64,000 nt of DNA. It comes from Hippasteria phrygiana. Its lineage: Eukaryota; Echinodermata; Asteroidea; Valvatida; Goniasteridae. Shown here in pieces: positions 50,989-63,802 of this stretch; the first letter of the stretch is position 1, and each line of letters opens with the position of its first letter. Both the position numbers and the translations under genes were made by a program. The DNA lies in the NCBI GenBank assembly GCA_037893225.1, contig JAZGUH010001207.1, positions 62,001 through 126,000 on the forward strand, in the 5' to 3' direction. Under the pieces are notes generated by a model. That model made no database searches and was not told where the DNA came from. It saw only the letters and a list, made by a program, of their open reading frames with translations.

Positions 50989-53226
50989 GCAACATGTAGC
51001 GCCAGATCTCAGCTATCCATACATGTCAAAATTACTGAATTTGGTTGATATTTCATGCAATTATGAATGAGTAAAGCAAGTCCATACCAACGGGAATTTG
51101 ACATGCATGGAGCAATAAATAGACGGTAACATGTACACAGATGTTGGCCGGAAAGAAAATAAACATTGCGAGGTTTGAATTTTCTCCACAAGTTTTAACT
51201 CTAAGAAGCCGCCGATAATTGCAACATGTAGCGCCAGATCTAAGCTATCCATACATGTCAAAATTACTGAATTTGGTTGATATTTCATGCAATTATGAAT
51301 GAGTAAAGCAAGTCCATACCCCAGGGAATTTGACAGGCATGGAGCAATAAATAAAAGGTAATCTGCACACAGATGGTGGCCGGGAAGAAAATAAACATTG
51401 CGAGGTTTGAATTTTCTCCACAAGTGTTAACTCTAAGAAGCCGCCGATAATTGCAACATGTAGCGCCAGATCTAAGCTATCCATACATGTCAAAATTACT
51501 GAATTTGGTTGATATTTCATGCAATTATGAATGAGTAAAGCAAGTCCATACCCCAGGGAATTTGACATGCATGGAGCAATAAATAGACTGTAACATGTTT
51601 TTGCAACATGTAGCGCCAGATCTAAGCTATCCATACATGTCAAAATTACTGAATTTGATTGATATTTCATGCAATTATGAATGAGTAAAGCAAGTCCATA
51701 CCCCAGGGAATTTGACATGCATGGAGCAATAAATAGACGGTAACATGTACACAGATGTTGGCCGGAAAGAAAATAAACATTGCGAGGTTTGAATTTTCTC
51801 CACAAGTTTTAACTCTAAGAAGCCGCCGATAATTGCAACATGTAGCGCCAGATCTAAGCTATCCATACATGTCAAAATTACTGAATTTGGTTGATATTTC
51901 ATGCAATTATGAATGAGTAAAGCAAGTCCATACCCCAGGGAATTTGACAGGCATGGAGCAATAAATAAAAGGTAATCTGCACACAGATGGTGGCCGGGAA
52001 GAAAATAAACATTGCGAGGTTTGAATTTTCTCCACAAGTGTTAACTCTAAGAAGCCGCCGATAATTGCAACATGTAGCGCCAGATCTAAGCTATCCATAC
52101 ATGTCAAAATTACTGAATTTGGTTGATATTTCATGCAATTATGAATGAGTAAAGCAAGTCCATACCCCAGGGAATTTGACAGGCATGGAGCAATACATAA
52201 AAGGTAATCTGCACACAGATGGTGGCCGGGAAGAAAATAAACATTGCGAGGTTTGAATTTTCTCCACAAATGTTAACTCTAAGAAGCCGCCGATAATTGC
52301 AACATGTAGCGCCAGATCTAAGCTATCCATACATGTCAAAATAACTGAATTTGGTTGATATTTCATGCAATTATGAATGAGTAAAGCAAGTCCATACCCC
52401 AGGGAATTTGACATGCATGGAGCAATAAATAGACGGTAACATGTACACAGATGTTGGCCGGAAAGAAAATAAACATTGCGAGGTTTGAATTTTCTCCACA
52501 AGTTTTAACTCTAAGAAGCCGCCGATAATTGCAACATGTAGCGCCAGATCTAAGCTATCCATACATGTCAAAATTACTGAATTTGGTTGATATTTCATGC
52601 AATTATGAATGAGTAAAGCAAGTCCATACCCCAGGGAATTTGACATGCATGGAGCAATAAATAAAAGGTAATCTGCACACAGATGGTGGCCGGGAAGAAA
52701 ATAAACATTGCGAGGTTTGAATTTTCTCCACAAGTTTTAACTCTAAGAAGCCGCCGATAATTGCAACATGTAGCGCCAGATCTAAGCTATCCATACATGT
52801 CAAAATTACTGAATTTGGTTGATATTTCATGCAATTATGAATGAGTAAAGCAAGTCCATACCCCAGGGAATTTGACAGGCATGGAGCAATAAATAAAAGG
52901 TAATCTGCACACAGATGGTGGCCGGGAAGAAAATAAACATTGCGAGGTTTGAATTTTCTCCACAAGTGTTAACTCTAAGAAGCCGCCGATAATTGCAACA
53001 TGTAGCGCCAGATCTAAGCTATCCATACATGTCAAAATTACTGAATTTGGTTGATATTTCATGCAATTATGAATGAGTAAAGCAAGTCCATACCCCAGGG
53101 AATTTGACAGGCATGGAGCAATAAATAAAAGGTAATCTGCACACAGATGGTGGCCGGGAAGAAAATAAACATTGCGAGGTTTGAATTTTCTCCACAAGTG
53201 TTAACTCTAAGAAGCCGCCGATAATT
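50989..53226. repeat. Copy of the 10-unit Bbeta repeat
   Basis: Counterpart of 14611-16848, including T directly after A. Confidence 0.88.
51453..51602. repeat. Truncated monomer T (copy 10)
   Basis: Counterpart of 15075 in the large duplication. Confidence 0.95.
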
Positions 53227-53922
53227 GCAACATGTAGCGCCAGATCTCAGCTATCCATACATGTCAAAATTACTGAATTTGGTTGATATTTCATGCAATT
53301 ATGAATGAGTAAAGCAAGTCCATACCAACGGGAATTTGACATGCATGGAGCAATAAATAGACGGTAACATGTACACAGATGTTGGCCGGAAAGAAAATAA
53401 ACATTGCGAGGTTTGAATTTTCTCCACAAGTTTTAACTCTAAGAAGCCGCCGATAATTGCAACATGTAGCGCCAGATCTAAGCTATCCATACATGTCAAA
53501 ATTACTGAATTTGGTTGATATTTCATGCAATTATGAATGAGTAAAGCAAGTCCATACCCCAGGGAATTTGACAGGCATGGAGCAATAAATAAAAGGTAAT
53601 CTGCACACAGATGGTGGCCGGGAAGAAAATAAACATTGCGAGGTTTGAATTTTCTCCACAAGTGTTAACTCTAAGAAGCCGCCGATAATTGCAACATGTA
53701 GCGCCAGATCTAAGCTATCCATACATGTCAAAATTACTGAATTTGGTTGATATTTCATGCAATTATGAATGAGTAAAGCAAGTCCATACCCCAGGGAATT
53801 TGACATGCATGGAGCAATAAATAAAAGGTAATCTGCACACAGATGGTGGCCGGGAAGAAAATAAACATTGCGAGGTTTGAATTTTCTCCACAAATGTTAA
53901 CTCTAAGAAGCCGCCGATAATT

Positions 53923-54072
53923 GCAACATGTAGCGCCAGATCTAAGCTATCCATACATGTCAAAATTACTGAATTTGGTTGATATTTCATGCAATTATGA
54001 ATGAGTAAAGCAAGTCCATACCCCAGGGAATTTGACATGCATGGAGCAATAAATAGACTGTAACATGTTTTT
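53923..54072. repeat. Truncated monomer T (copy 11)
   Basis: Counterpart of 17545. Confidence 0.95.
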
Positions 54073-54536
54073 GCAACATGTAGCGCCAGATCTAAGCTAT
54101 CCATACATGTCAAAATTACTGAATTTGATTGATATTTCATGCAATTATGAATGAGTAAAGCAAGTCCATACCCCATGGAATTTGACATGCATGGAGCAAT
54201 AAATAGACGGTAACATGTACACAGATGTTGGCCGGAAAGAAAATAAACATTGCGAGGTTTGAATTTTCTCCACAAGTTTTAACTCTAAGAAGCCGCCGAT
54301 AATTGCAACATGTAGCGCCAGATCTAAGCTATCCATACATGTCAAAATTACTGAATTTGGTTGATATTTCATGCAATTATGAATGAGTAAAGCAAGTCCA
54401 TACCCCAGGGAATTTGACAGGCATGGAGCAATAAATAAAAGGTAATCTGCACACAGATGGTGGCCGGGAAGAAAATAAACATTGCGAGGTTTGAATTTTC
54501 TCCACAAGTTTTAACTCTAAGAAGCCGCCGATAATT

Positions 54537-54768
54537 GCAACATGTAGCGCCAGATCTAAGCTATCCATACATGTCAAAATTACTGAATTTGGTTGATATT
54601 TCATGCAATTATGAATGAGTAAAGCAAGTCCATACCCCAGGGAATTTGACAGGCATGGAGCAATAAATAAAAGGTAACATGTACACAGATGTTGGCCGGA
54701 AAGAAAATAAACATTGCGAGGTTTGAATTTTCTCCACAAGTGTTAACTCTAAGAAGCCGCCGATAATT
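54537..54768. repeat. Hybrid monomer H in downstream copy
   Basis: Counterpart of 18159 at an offset of 36,378 bp. Confidence 0.88.
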
Positions 54769-55696
54769 GCAACATGTAGCGCCAGATCTAAGCTATCCAT
54801 ACATGTCAAAATTACTGAATTTGGTTGATATTTCATGCAATTATGAATGAGTAAAGCAAGTCCATACCCCAGGGAATTTGACAGGCATGGAGCAATAAAT
54901 AAAAGGTAATCTGCACACAGATGGTGGCCGGGAAGAAAATAAACATTGCGAGGTTTGAATTTTCTCCACAAGTGTTAACTCTAAGAAGCCGCCGATAATT
55001 GCAACATGTAGCGCCAGATCTCAGCTATCCATACATGTCAAAATTACTGAATTTGGTTGATATTTCATGCAATTATGAATGAGTAAAGCAAGTCCATACC
55101 AACGGGAATTTGACATGCATGGAGCAATAAATAGACGGTAACATGTACACAGATGTTGGCCGGAAAGAAAATAAACATTGCGAGGTTTGAATTTTCTCCA
55201 CAAGTTTTAACTCTAAGAAGCCGCCGATAATTGCAACATGTAGCGCCAGATCTAAGCTATCCATACATGTCAAAATTACTGAATTTGGTTGATATTTCAT
55301 GCAATTATGAATGAGTAAAGCAAGTCCATACCCCAGGGAATTTGACAGGCATGGAGCAATAAATAAAAGGTAATCTGCACACAGATGGTGGCCGGGAAGA
55401 AAATAAACATTGCGAGGTTTGAATTTTCTCCACAAGTGTTAACTCTAAGAAGCCGCCGATAATTGCAACATGTAGCGCCAGATCTAAGCTATCCATACAT
55501 GTCAAAATTACTGAATTTGGTTGATATTTCATGCAATTATGAATGAGTAAAGCAAGTCCATACCCCAGGGAATTTGACATGCATGGAGCAATAAATAAAA
55601 GGTAATCTGCACACAGATGGTGGCCGGGAAGAAAATAAACATTGCGAGGTTTGAATTTTCTCCACAAATGTTAACTCTAAGAAGCCGCCGATAATT

Positions 55697-55846
55697 GCAA
55701 CATGTAGCGCCAGATCTAAGCTATCCATACATGTCAAAATTACTGAATTTGGTTGATATTTCATGCAATTATGAATGAGTAAAGCAAGTCCATACCCCAG
55801 GGAATTTGACATGCATGGAGCAATAAATAGACTGTAACATGTTTTT
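55697..55846. repeat. Truncated monomer T (copy 12)
   Basis: Counterpart of 19319. Confidence 0.95.
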
Positions 55847-56310
55847 GCAACATGTAGCGCCAGATCTAAGCTATCCATACATGTCAAAATTACTGAATTT
55901 GATTGATATTTCATGCAATTATGAATGAGTAAAGCAAGTCCATACCCCAGGGAATTTGACATGCATGGAGCAATAAATAGACGGTAACATGTACACAGAT
56001 GTTGGCCGGAAAGAAAATAAACATTGCGAGGTTTGAATTTTCTCCACAAGTTTTAACTCTAAGAAGCCGCCGATAATTGCAACATGTAGCGCCAGATCTA
56101 AGCTATCCATACATGTCAAAATTACTGAATTTGGTTGATATTTCATGCAATTATGAATGAGTAAAGCAAGTCCATACCCCAGGGAATTTGACAGGCATGG
56201 AGCAATAAATAAAAGGTAATCTGCACACAGATGGTGGCCGGGAAGAAAATAAACATTGCGAGGTTTGAATTTTCTCCACAAGTTTTAACTCTAAGAAGCC
56301 GCCGATAATT

Positions 56311-56542
56311 GCAACATGTAGCGCCAGATCTAAGCTATCCATACATGTCAAAATTACTGAATTTGGTTGATATTTCATGCAATTATGAATGAGTAAAGCA
56401 AGTCCATACCCCAGGGAATTTGACAGGCATGGAGCAATAAATAAAAGGTAACATGTACACAGATGTTGGCCGGAAAGAAAATAAACATTGCGAGGTTTGA
56501 ATTTTCTCCACAAGTGTTAACTCTAAGAAGCCGCCGATAATT
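56311..56542. repeat. Hybrid monomer H in downstream copy, second
   Basis: Counterpart of 19933 at an offset of 36,378 bp. Confidence 0.88.
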
Positions 56543-58166
56543 GCAACATGTAGCGCCAGATCTAAGCTATCCATACATGTCAAAATTACTGAATTTGGTT
56601 GATATTTCATGCAATTATGAATGAGTAAAGCAAGTCCATACCCCAGGGAATTTGACAGGCATGGAGCAATAAATAAAAGGTAATCTGCACACAGATGGTG
56701 GCCGGGAAGAAAATAAACATTGCGAGGTTTGAATTTTCTCCACAAGTTTTAACTCTAAGAAGCCGCCGATAATTGCAACATGTAGCGCCAGATCTAAGCT
56801 ATCCATACATGTCAAAATTACTGAATTTGGTTGATATTTCATGCAATTATGAATGAGTAAAGCAAGTCCATACCCCAGGGAATTTGACAGGCATGGAGCA
56901 ATAAATAAAAGGTAATCTGCACACAGATGGTGGCCGGGAAGAAAATAAACATTGCGAGGTTTGAATTTTCTCCACAAGTGTTAACTCTAAGAAGCCGCCG
57001 ATAATTGCAACATGTAGCGCCAGATCTAAGCTATCCATACATGTCAAAATTACTGAATTTGGTTGATATTTCATGCAATTATGAATGAGTAAAGCAAGTC
57101 CATACCCCAGGGAATTTGACAGGCATGGAGCAATACATAAAAGGTAATCTGCACACAGATGGTGGCCGGGAAGAAAATAAACATTGCGAGGTTTGAATTT
57201 TCTCCACAAATGTTAACTCTAAGAAGCCGCCGATAATTGCAACATGTAGCGCCAGATCTAAGCTATCCATACATGTCAAAATAACTGAATTTGGTTGATA
57301 TTTCATGCAATTATGAATGAGTAAAGCAAGTCCATACCCCAGGGAATTTGACATGCATGGAGCAATAAATAGACGGTAACATGTACACAGATGTTGGCCG
57401 GAAAGAAAATAAACATTGCGAGGTTTGAATTTTCTCCACAAGTTTTAACTCTAAGAAGCCGCCGATAATTGCAACATGTAGCGCCAGATCTAAGCTATCC
57501 ATACATGTCAAAATTACTGAATTTGGTTGATATTTCATGCAATTATGAATGAGTAAAGCAAGTCCATACCCCAGGGAATTTGACATGCATGGAGCAATAA
57601 ATAGACGGTAACATGTACACAGATGTTGGCCGGAAAGAAAATAAACATTGCGAGGTTTGAATTTTCTCCACAAGTTTTAACTCTAAGAAGCCGCCGATAA
57701 TTGCAACATGTAGCGCCAGATCTAAGCTATCCATACATGTCAAAATTACTGAATTTGGTTGATATTTCATGCAATTATGAATGAGTAAAGCAAGTCCATA
57801 CCCCAGGGAATTTGACAGGCATGGAGCAATAAATAAAAGGTAATCTGCACACAGATGGTGGCCGGGAAGAAAATAAACATTGCGAGGTTTGAATTTTCTC
57901 CACAAGTGTTAACTCTAAGAAGCCGCCGATAATTGCAACATGTAGCGCCAGATCTAAGCTATCCATACATGTCAAAATTACTGAATTTGGTTGATATTTC
58001 ATGCAATTATGAATGAGTAAAGCAAGTCCATACCCCAGGGAATTTGACAGGCATGGAGCAATAAATAAAAGGTAATCTGCACACAGATGGTGGCCGGGAA
58101 GAAAATAAACATTGCGAGGTTTGAATTTTCTCCACAAGTGTTAACTCTAAGAAGCCGCCGATAATT

Positions 58167-59790
58167 GCAACATGTAGCGCCAGATCTCAGCTATCCATAC
58201 ATGTCAAAATTACTGAATTTGGTTGATATTTCATGCAATTATGAATGAGTAAAGCAAGTCCATACCAACGGGAATTTGACATGCATGGAGCAATAAATAG
58301 ACGGTAACATGTACACAGATGTTGGCCGGAAAGAAAATAAACATTGCGAGGTTTGAATTTTCTCCACAAGTTTTAACTCTAAGAAGCCGCCGATAATTGC
58401 AACATGTAGCGCCAGATCTAAGCTATCCATACATGTCAAAATTACTGAATTTGGTTGATATTTCATGCAATTATGAATGAGTAAAGCAAGTCCATACCCT
58501 AGGGAATTTGACAGGCATGGAGCAATAAATAAAAGGTAATCTGCACACAGATGGTGGCCGGGAAGAAAATAAACATTGCGAGGTTTGAATTTTCTCCACA
58601 AGTGTTAACTCTAAGAAGCCGCCGATAATTGCAACATGTAGCGCCAGATCTAAGCTATCCATACATGTCAAAATTACTGAATTTGGTTGATATTTCATGC
58701 AATTATGAATGAGTAAAGCAAGTCCATACCCCAGGGAATTTGACATGCATGGAGCAATAAATAAAAGGTAATCTGCACACAGATGGTGGCCGGGAAGAAA
58801 ATAAACATTGCGAGGTTTGAATTTTCTCCACAAATGTTAACTCTAAGAAGCCGCCGATAATTGCAACATGTAGCGCCAGATCTAAGCTATCCATACATGT
58901 CAAAATAACTGAATTTGGTTGATATTTCATGCAATTATGAATGAGTAAAGCAAGTCCATACCCCAGGGAATTTGACATGCATGGAGCAATAAATAGACGG
59001 TAACATGTACACAGATGTTGGCCGGAAAGAAAATAAACATTGCGAGGTTTGAATTTTCTCCACAAGTTTTAACTCTAAGAAGCCGCCGATAATTGCAACA
59101 TGTAGCGCCAGATCTAAGCTATCCATACATGTCAAAATTACTGAATTTGGTTGATATTTCATGCAATTATGAATGAGTAAAGCAAGTCCATACCCCAGGG
59201 AATTTGACATGCATGGAGCAATAAATAGACGGTAACATGTACACAGATGTTGGCCGGAAAGAAAATAAACATTGCGAGGTTTGAATTTTCTCCACAAGTT
59301 TTAACTCTAAGAAGCCGCCGATAATTGCAACATGTAGCGCCAGATCTAAGCTATCCATACATGTCAAAATTACTGAATTTGGTTGATATTTCATGCAATT
59401 ATGAATGAGTAAAGCAAGTCCATACCCCAGGGAATTTGACAGGCATGGAGCAATAAATAAAAGGTAATCTGCACACAGATGGTGGCCGGGAAGAAAATAA
59501 ACATTGCGAGGTTTGAATTTTCTCCACAAGTGTTAACTCTAAGAAGCCGCCGATAATTGCAACATGTAGCGCCAGATCTAAGCTATCCATACATGTCAAA
59601 ATTACTGAATTTGGTTGATATTTCATGCAATTATGAATGAGTAAAGCAAGTCCATACCCTAGGGAATTTGACAGGCATGGAGCAATAAATAAAAGGTAAT
59701 CTGCACACAGATGGTGGCCGGGAAGAAAATAAACATTGCGAGGTTTGAATTTTCTCCACAAGTGTTAACTCTAAGAAGCCGCCGATAATT
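58167..59790. repeat. Copy of the 7-unit Bbeta repeat lacking T
   Basis: Counterpart of 21789-23412, with A102 marks near 58498 and 59658. Confidence 0.88.
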
Positions 59791-62260
59791 GCAACATGTA
59801 GCGCCAGATCTCAGCTATCCATACATGTCAAAATTACTGAATTTGGTTGATATTTCATGCAATTATGAATGAGTAAAGCAAGTCCATACCAACGGGAATT
59901 TGACATGCATGGAGCAATAAATAGACGGTAACATGTACACAGATGTTGGCCGGAAAGAAAATAAACATTGCGAGGTTTGAATTTTCTCCACAAGTTTTAA
60001 CTCTAAGAAGCCGCCGATAATTGCAACATGTAGCGCCAGATCTAAGCTATCCATACATGTCAAAATTACTGAATTTGGTTGATATTTCATGCAATTATGA
60101 ATGAGTAAAGCAAGTCCATACCCCAGGGAATTTGACAGGCATGGAGCAATAAATAAAAGGTAATCTGCACACAGATGGTGGCCGGGAAGAAAATAAACAT
60201 TGCGAGGTTTGAATTTTCTCCACAAGTGTTAACTCTAAGAAGCCGCCGATAATTGCAACATGTAGCGCCAGATCTAAGCTATCCATACATGTCAAAATTA
60301 CTGAATTTGGTTGATATTTCATGCAATTATGAATGAGTAAAGCAAGTCCATACCCCAGGGAATTTGACATGCATGGAGCAATAAATAAAAGGTAATCTGC
60401 ACACAGATGGTGGCCGGGAAGAAAATAAACATTGCGAGGTTTGAATTTTCTCCACAAATGTTAACTCTAAGAAGCCGCCGATAATTGCAACATGTAGCGC
60501 CAGATCTAAGCTATCCATACATGTCAAAATTACTGAATTTGGTTGATATTTCATGCAATTATGAATGAGTAAAGCAAGTCCATACCCCAGGGAATTTGAC
60601 ATGCATGGAGCAATAAATAGACTGTAACATGTTTTTGCAACATGTAGCGCCAGATCTAAGCTATCCATACATGTCAAAATTACTGAATTTGATTGATATT
60701 TCATGCAATTATGAATGAGTAAAGCAAGTCCATACCCCAGGGAATTTGACATGCATGGAGCAATAAATAGACGGTAACATGTACACAGATGTTGGCCGGA
60801 AAGAAAATAAACATTGCGAGGTTTGAATTTTCTCCACAAGTTTTAACTCTAAGAAGCCGCCGATAATTGCAACATGTAGCGCCAGATCTAAGCTATCCAT
60901 ACATGTCAAAATTACTGAATTTGGTTGATATTTCATGCAATTATGAATGAGTAAAGCAAGTCCATACCCCAGGGAATTTGACAGGCATGGAGCAATAAAT
61001 AAAAGGTAATCTGCACACAGATGGTGGCCGGGAAGAAAATAAACATTGCGAGGTTTGAATTTTCTCCACAAGTGTTAACTCTAAGAAGCCGCCGATAATT
61101 GCAACATGTAGCGCCAGATCTAAGCTATCCATACATGTCAAAATTACTGAATTTGGTTGATATTTCATGCAATTATGAATGAGTAAAGCAAGTCCATACC
61201 CCAGGGAATTTGACAGGCATGGAGCAATACATAAAAGGTAATCTGCACACAGATGGTGGCCGGGAAGAAAATAAACATTGCGAGGTTTGAATTTTCTCCA
61301 CAAATGTTAACTCTAAGAAGCCGCCGATAATTGCAACATGTAGCGCCAGATCTAAGCTATCCATACATGTCAAAATAACTGAATTTGGTTGATATTTCAT
61401 GCAATTATGAATGAGTAAAGCAAGTCCATACCCCAGGGAATTTGACATGCATGGAGCAATAAATAGACGGTAACATGTACACAGATGTTGGCCGGAAAGA
61501 AAATAAACATTGCGAGGTTTGAATTTTCTCCACAAGTTTTAACTCTAAGAAGCCGCCGATAATTGCAACATGTAGCGCCAGATCTAAGCTATCCATACAT
61601 GTCAAAATTACTGAATTTGGTTGATATTTCATGCAATTATGAATGAGTAAAGCAAGTCCATACCCCAGGGAATTTGACATGCATGGAGCAATAAATAGAC
61701 GGTAACATGTACACAGATGTTGGCCGGAAAGAAAATAAACATTGCGAGGTTTGAATTTTCTCCACAAGTTTTAACTCTAAGAAGCCGCCGATAATTGCAA
61801 CATGTAGCGCCAGATCTAAGCTATCCATACATGTCAAAATTACTGAATTTGGTTGATATTTCATGCAATTATGAATGAGTAAAGCAAGTCCATACCCCAG
61901 GGAATTTGACAGGCATGGAGCAATAAATAAAAGGTAATCTGCACACAGATGGTGGCCGGGAAGAAAATAAACATTGCGAGGTTTGAATTTTCTCCACAAG
62001 TGTTAACTCTAAGAAGCCGCCGATAATTGCAACATGTAGCGCCAGATCTAAGCTATCCATACATGTCAAAATTACTGAATTTGGTTGATATTTCATGCAA
62101 TTATGAATGAGTAAAGCAAGTCCATACCCTAGGGAATTTGACAGGCATGGAGCAATAAATAAAAGGTAATCTGCACACAGATGGTGGCCGGGAAGAAAAT
62201 AAACATTGCGAGGTTTGAATTTTCTCCACAAGTGTTAACTCTAAGAAGCCGCCGATAATT
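59791..62260. repeat. Copy of the canonical 11-unit Bbeta repeat
   Basis: Counterpart of 23413-25882. Confidence 0.88.
60487..60636. repeat. Truncated monomer T (copy 13)
   Basis: Counterpart of 24109. Confidence 0.95.
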
Positions 62261-62956
62261 GCAACATGTAGCGCCAGATCTCAGCTATCCATACATGTCA
62301 AAATTACTGAATTTGGTTGATATTTCATGCAATTATGAATGAGTAAAGCAAGTCCATACCAACGGGAATTTGACATGCATGGAGCAATAAATAGACGGTA
62401 ACATGTACACAGATGTTGGCCGGAAAGAAAATAAACATTGCGAGGTTTGAATTTTCTCCACAAGTTTTAACTCTAAGAAGCCGCCGATAATTGCAACATG
62501 TAGCGCCAGATCTAAGCTATCCATACATGTCAAAATTACTGAATTTGGTTGATATTTCATGCAATTATGAATGAGTAAAGCAAGTCCATACCCCAGGGAA
62601 TTTGACAGGCATGGAGCAATAAATAAAAGGTAATCTGCACACAGATGGTGGCCGGGAAGAAAATAAACATTGCGAGGTTTGAATTTTCTCCACAAGTGTT
62701 AACTCTAAGAAGCCGCCGATAATTGCAACATGTAGCGCCAGATCTAAGCTATCCATACATGTCAAAATTACTGAATTTGGTTGATATTTCATGCAATTAT
62801 GAATGAGTAAAGCAAGTCCATACCCCAGGGAATTTGACATGCATGGAGCAATAAATAAAAGGTAATCTGCACACAGATGGTGGCCGGGAAGAAAATAAAC
62901 ATTGCGAGGTTTGAATTTTCTCCACAAATGTTAACTCTAAGAAGCCGCCGATAATT

Positions 62957-63106
62957 GCAACATGTAGCGCCAGATCTAAGCTATCCATACATGTCAAAAT
63001 TACTGAATTTGGTTGATATTTCATGCAATTATGAATGAGTAAAGCAAGTCCATACCCCAGGGAATTTGACATGCATGGAGCAATAAATAGACTGTAACAT
63101 GTTTTT
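62957..63106. repeat. Truncated monomer T (copy 14)
   Basis: Counterpart of 26579. Confidence 0.95.
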
Positions 63107-63802
63107 GCAACATGTAGCGCCAGATCTAAGCTATCCATACATGTCAAAATTACTGAATTTGATTGATATTTCATGCAATTATGAATGAGTAAAGCAAGTC
63201 CATACCCCAGGGAATTTGACATGCATGGAGCAATAAATAGACGGTAACATGTACACAGATGTTGGCCGGAAAGAAAATAAACATTGCGAGGTTTGAATTT
63301 TCTCCACAAGTTTTAACTCTAAGAAGCCGCCGATAATTGCAACATGTAGCGCCAGATCTAAGCTATCCATACATGTCAAAATTACTGAATTTGGTTGATA
63401 TTTCATGCAATTATGAATGAGTAAAGCAAGTCCATACCCCAGGGAATTTGACAGGCATGGAGCAATAAATAAAAGGTAATCTGCACACAGATGGTGGCCG
63501 GGAAGAAAATAAACATTGCGAGGTTTGAATTTTCTCCACAAGTGTTAACTCTAAGAAGCCGCCGATAATTGCAACATGTAGCGCCAGATCTAAGCTATCC
63601 ATACATGTCAAAATTACTGAATTTGGTTGATATTTCATGCAATTATGAATGAGTAAAGCAAGTCCATACCCCAGGGAATTTGACAGGCATGGAGCAATAC
63701 ATAAAAGGTAATCTGCACACAGATGGTGGCCGGGAAGAAAATAAACATTGCGAGGTTTGAATTTTCTCCACAAATGTTAACTCTAAGAAGCCGCCGATAA
63801 TT

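Larger units (their letters stand above)
53227..55000. repeat. Copy of the 8-unit Bbeta repeat
   Basis: Counterpart of 16849-18622, with the private CCATGG at 54176. Confidence 0.88.
55001..58166. repeat. Copy of the 14-unit Bbeta repeat
   Basis: Counterpart of 18623-21788. Confidence 0.88.
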
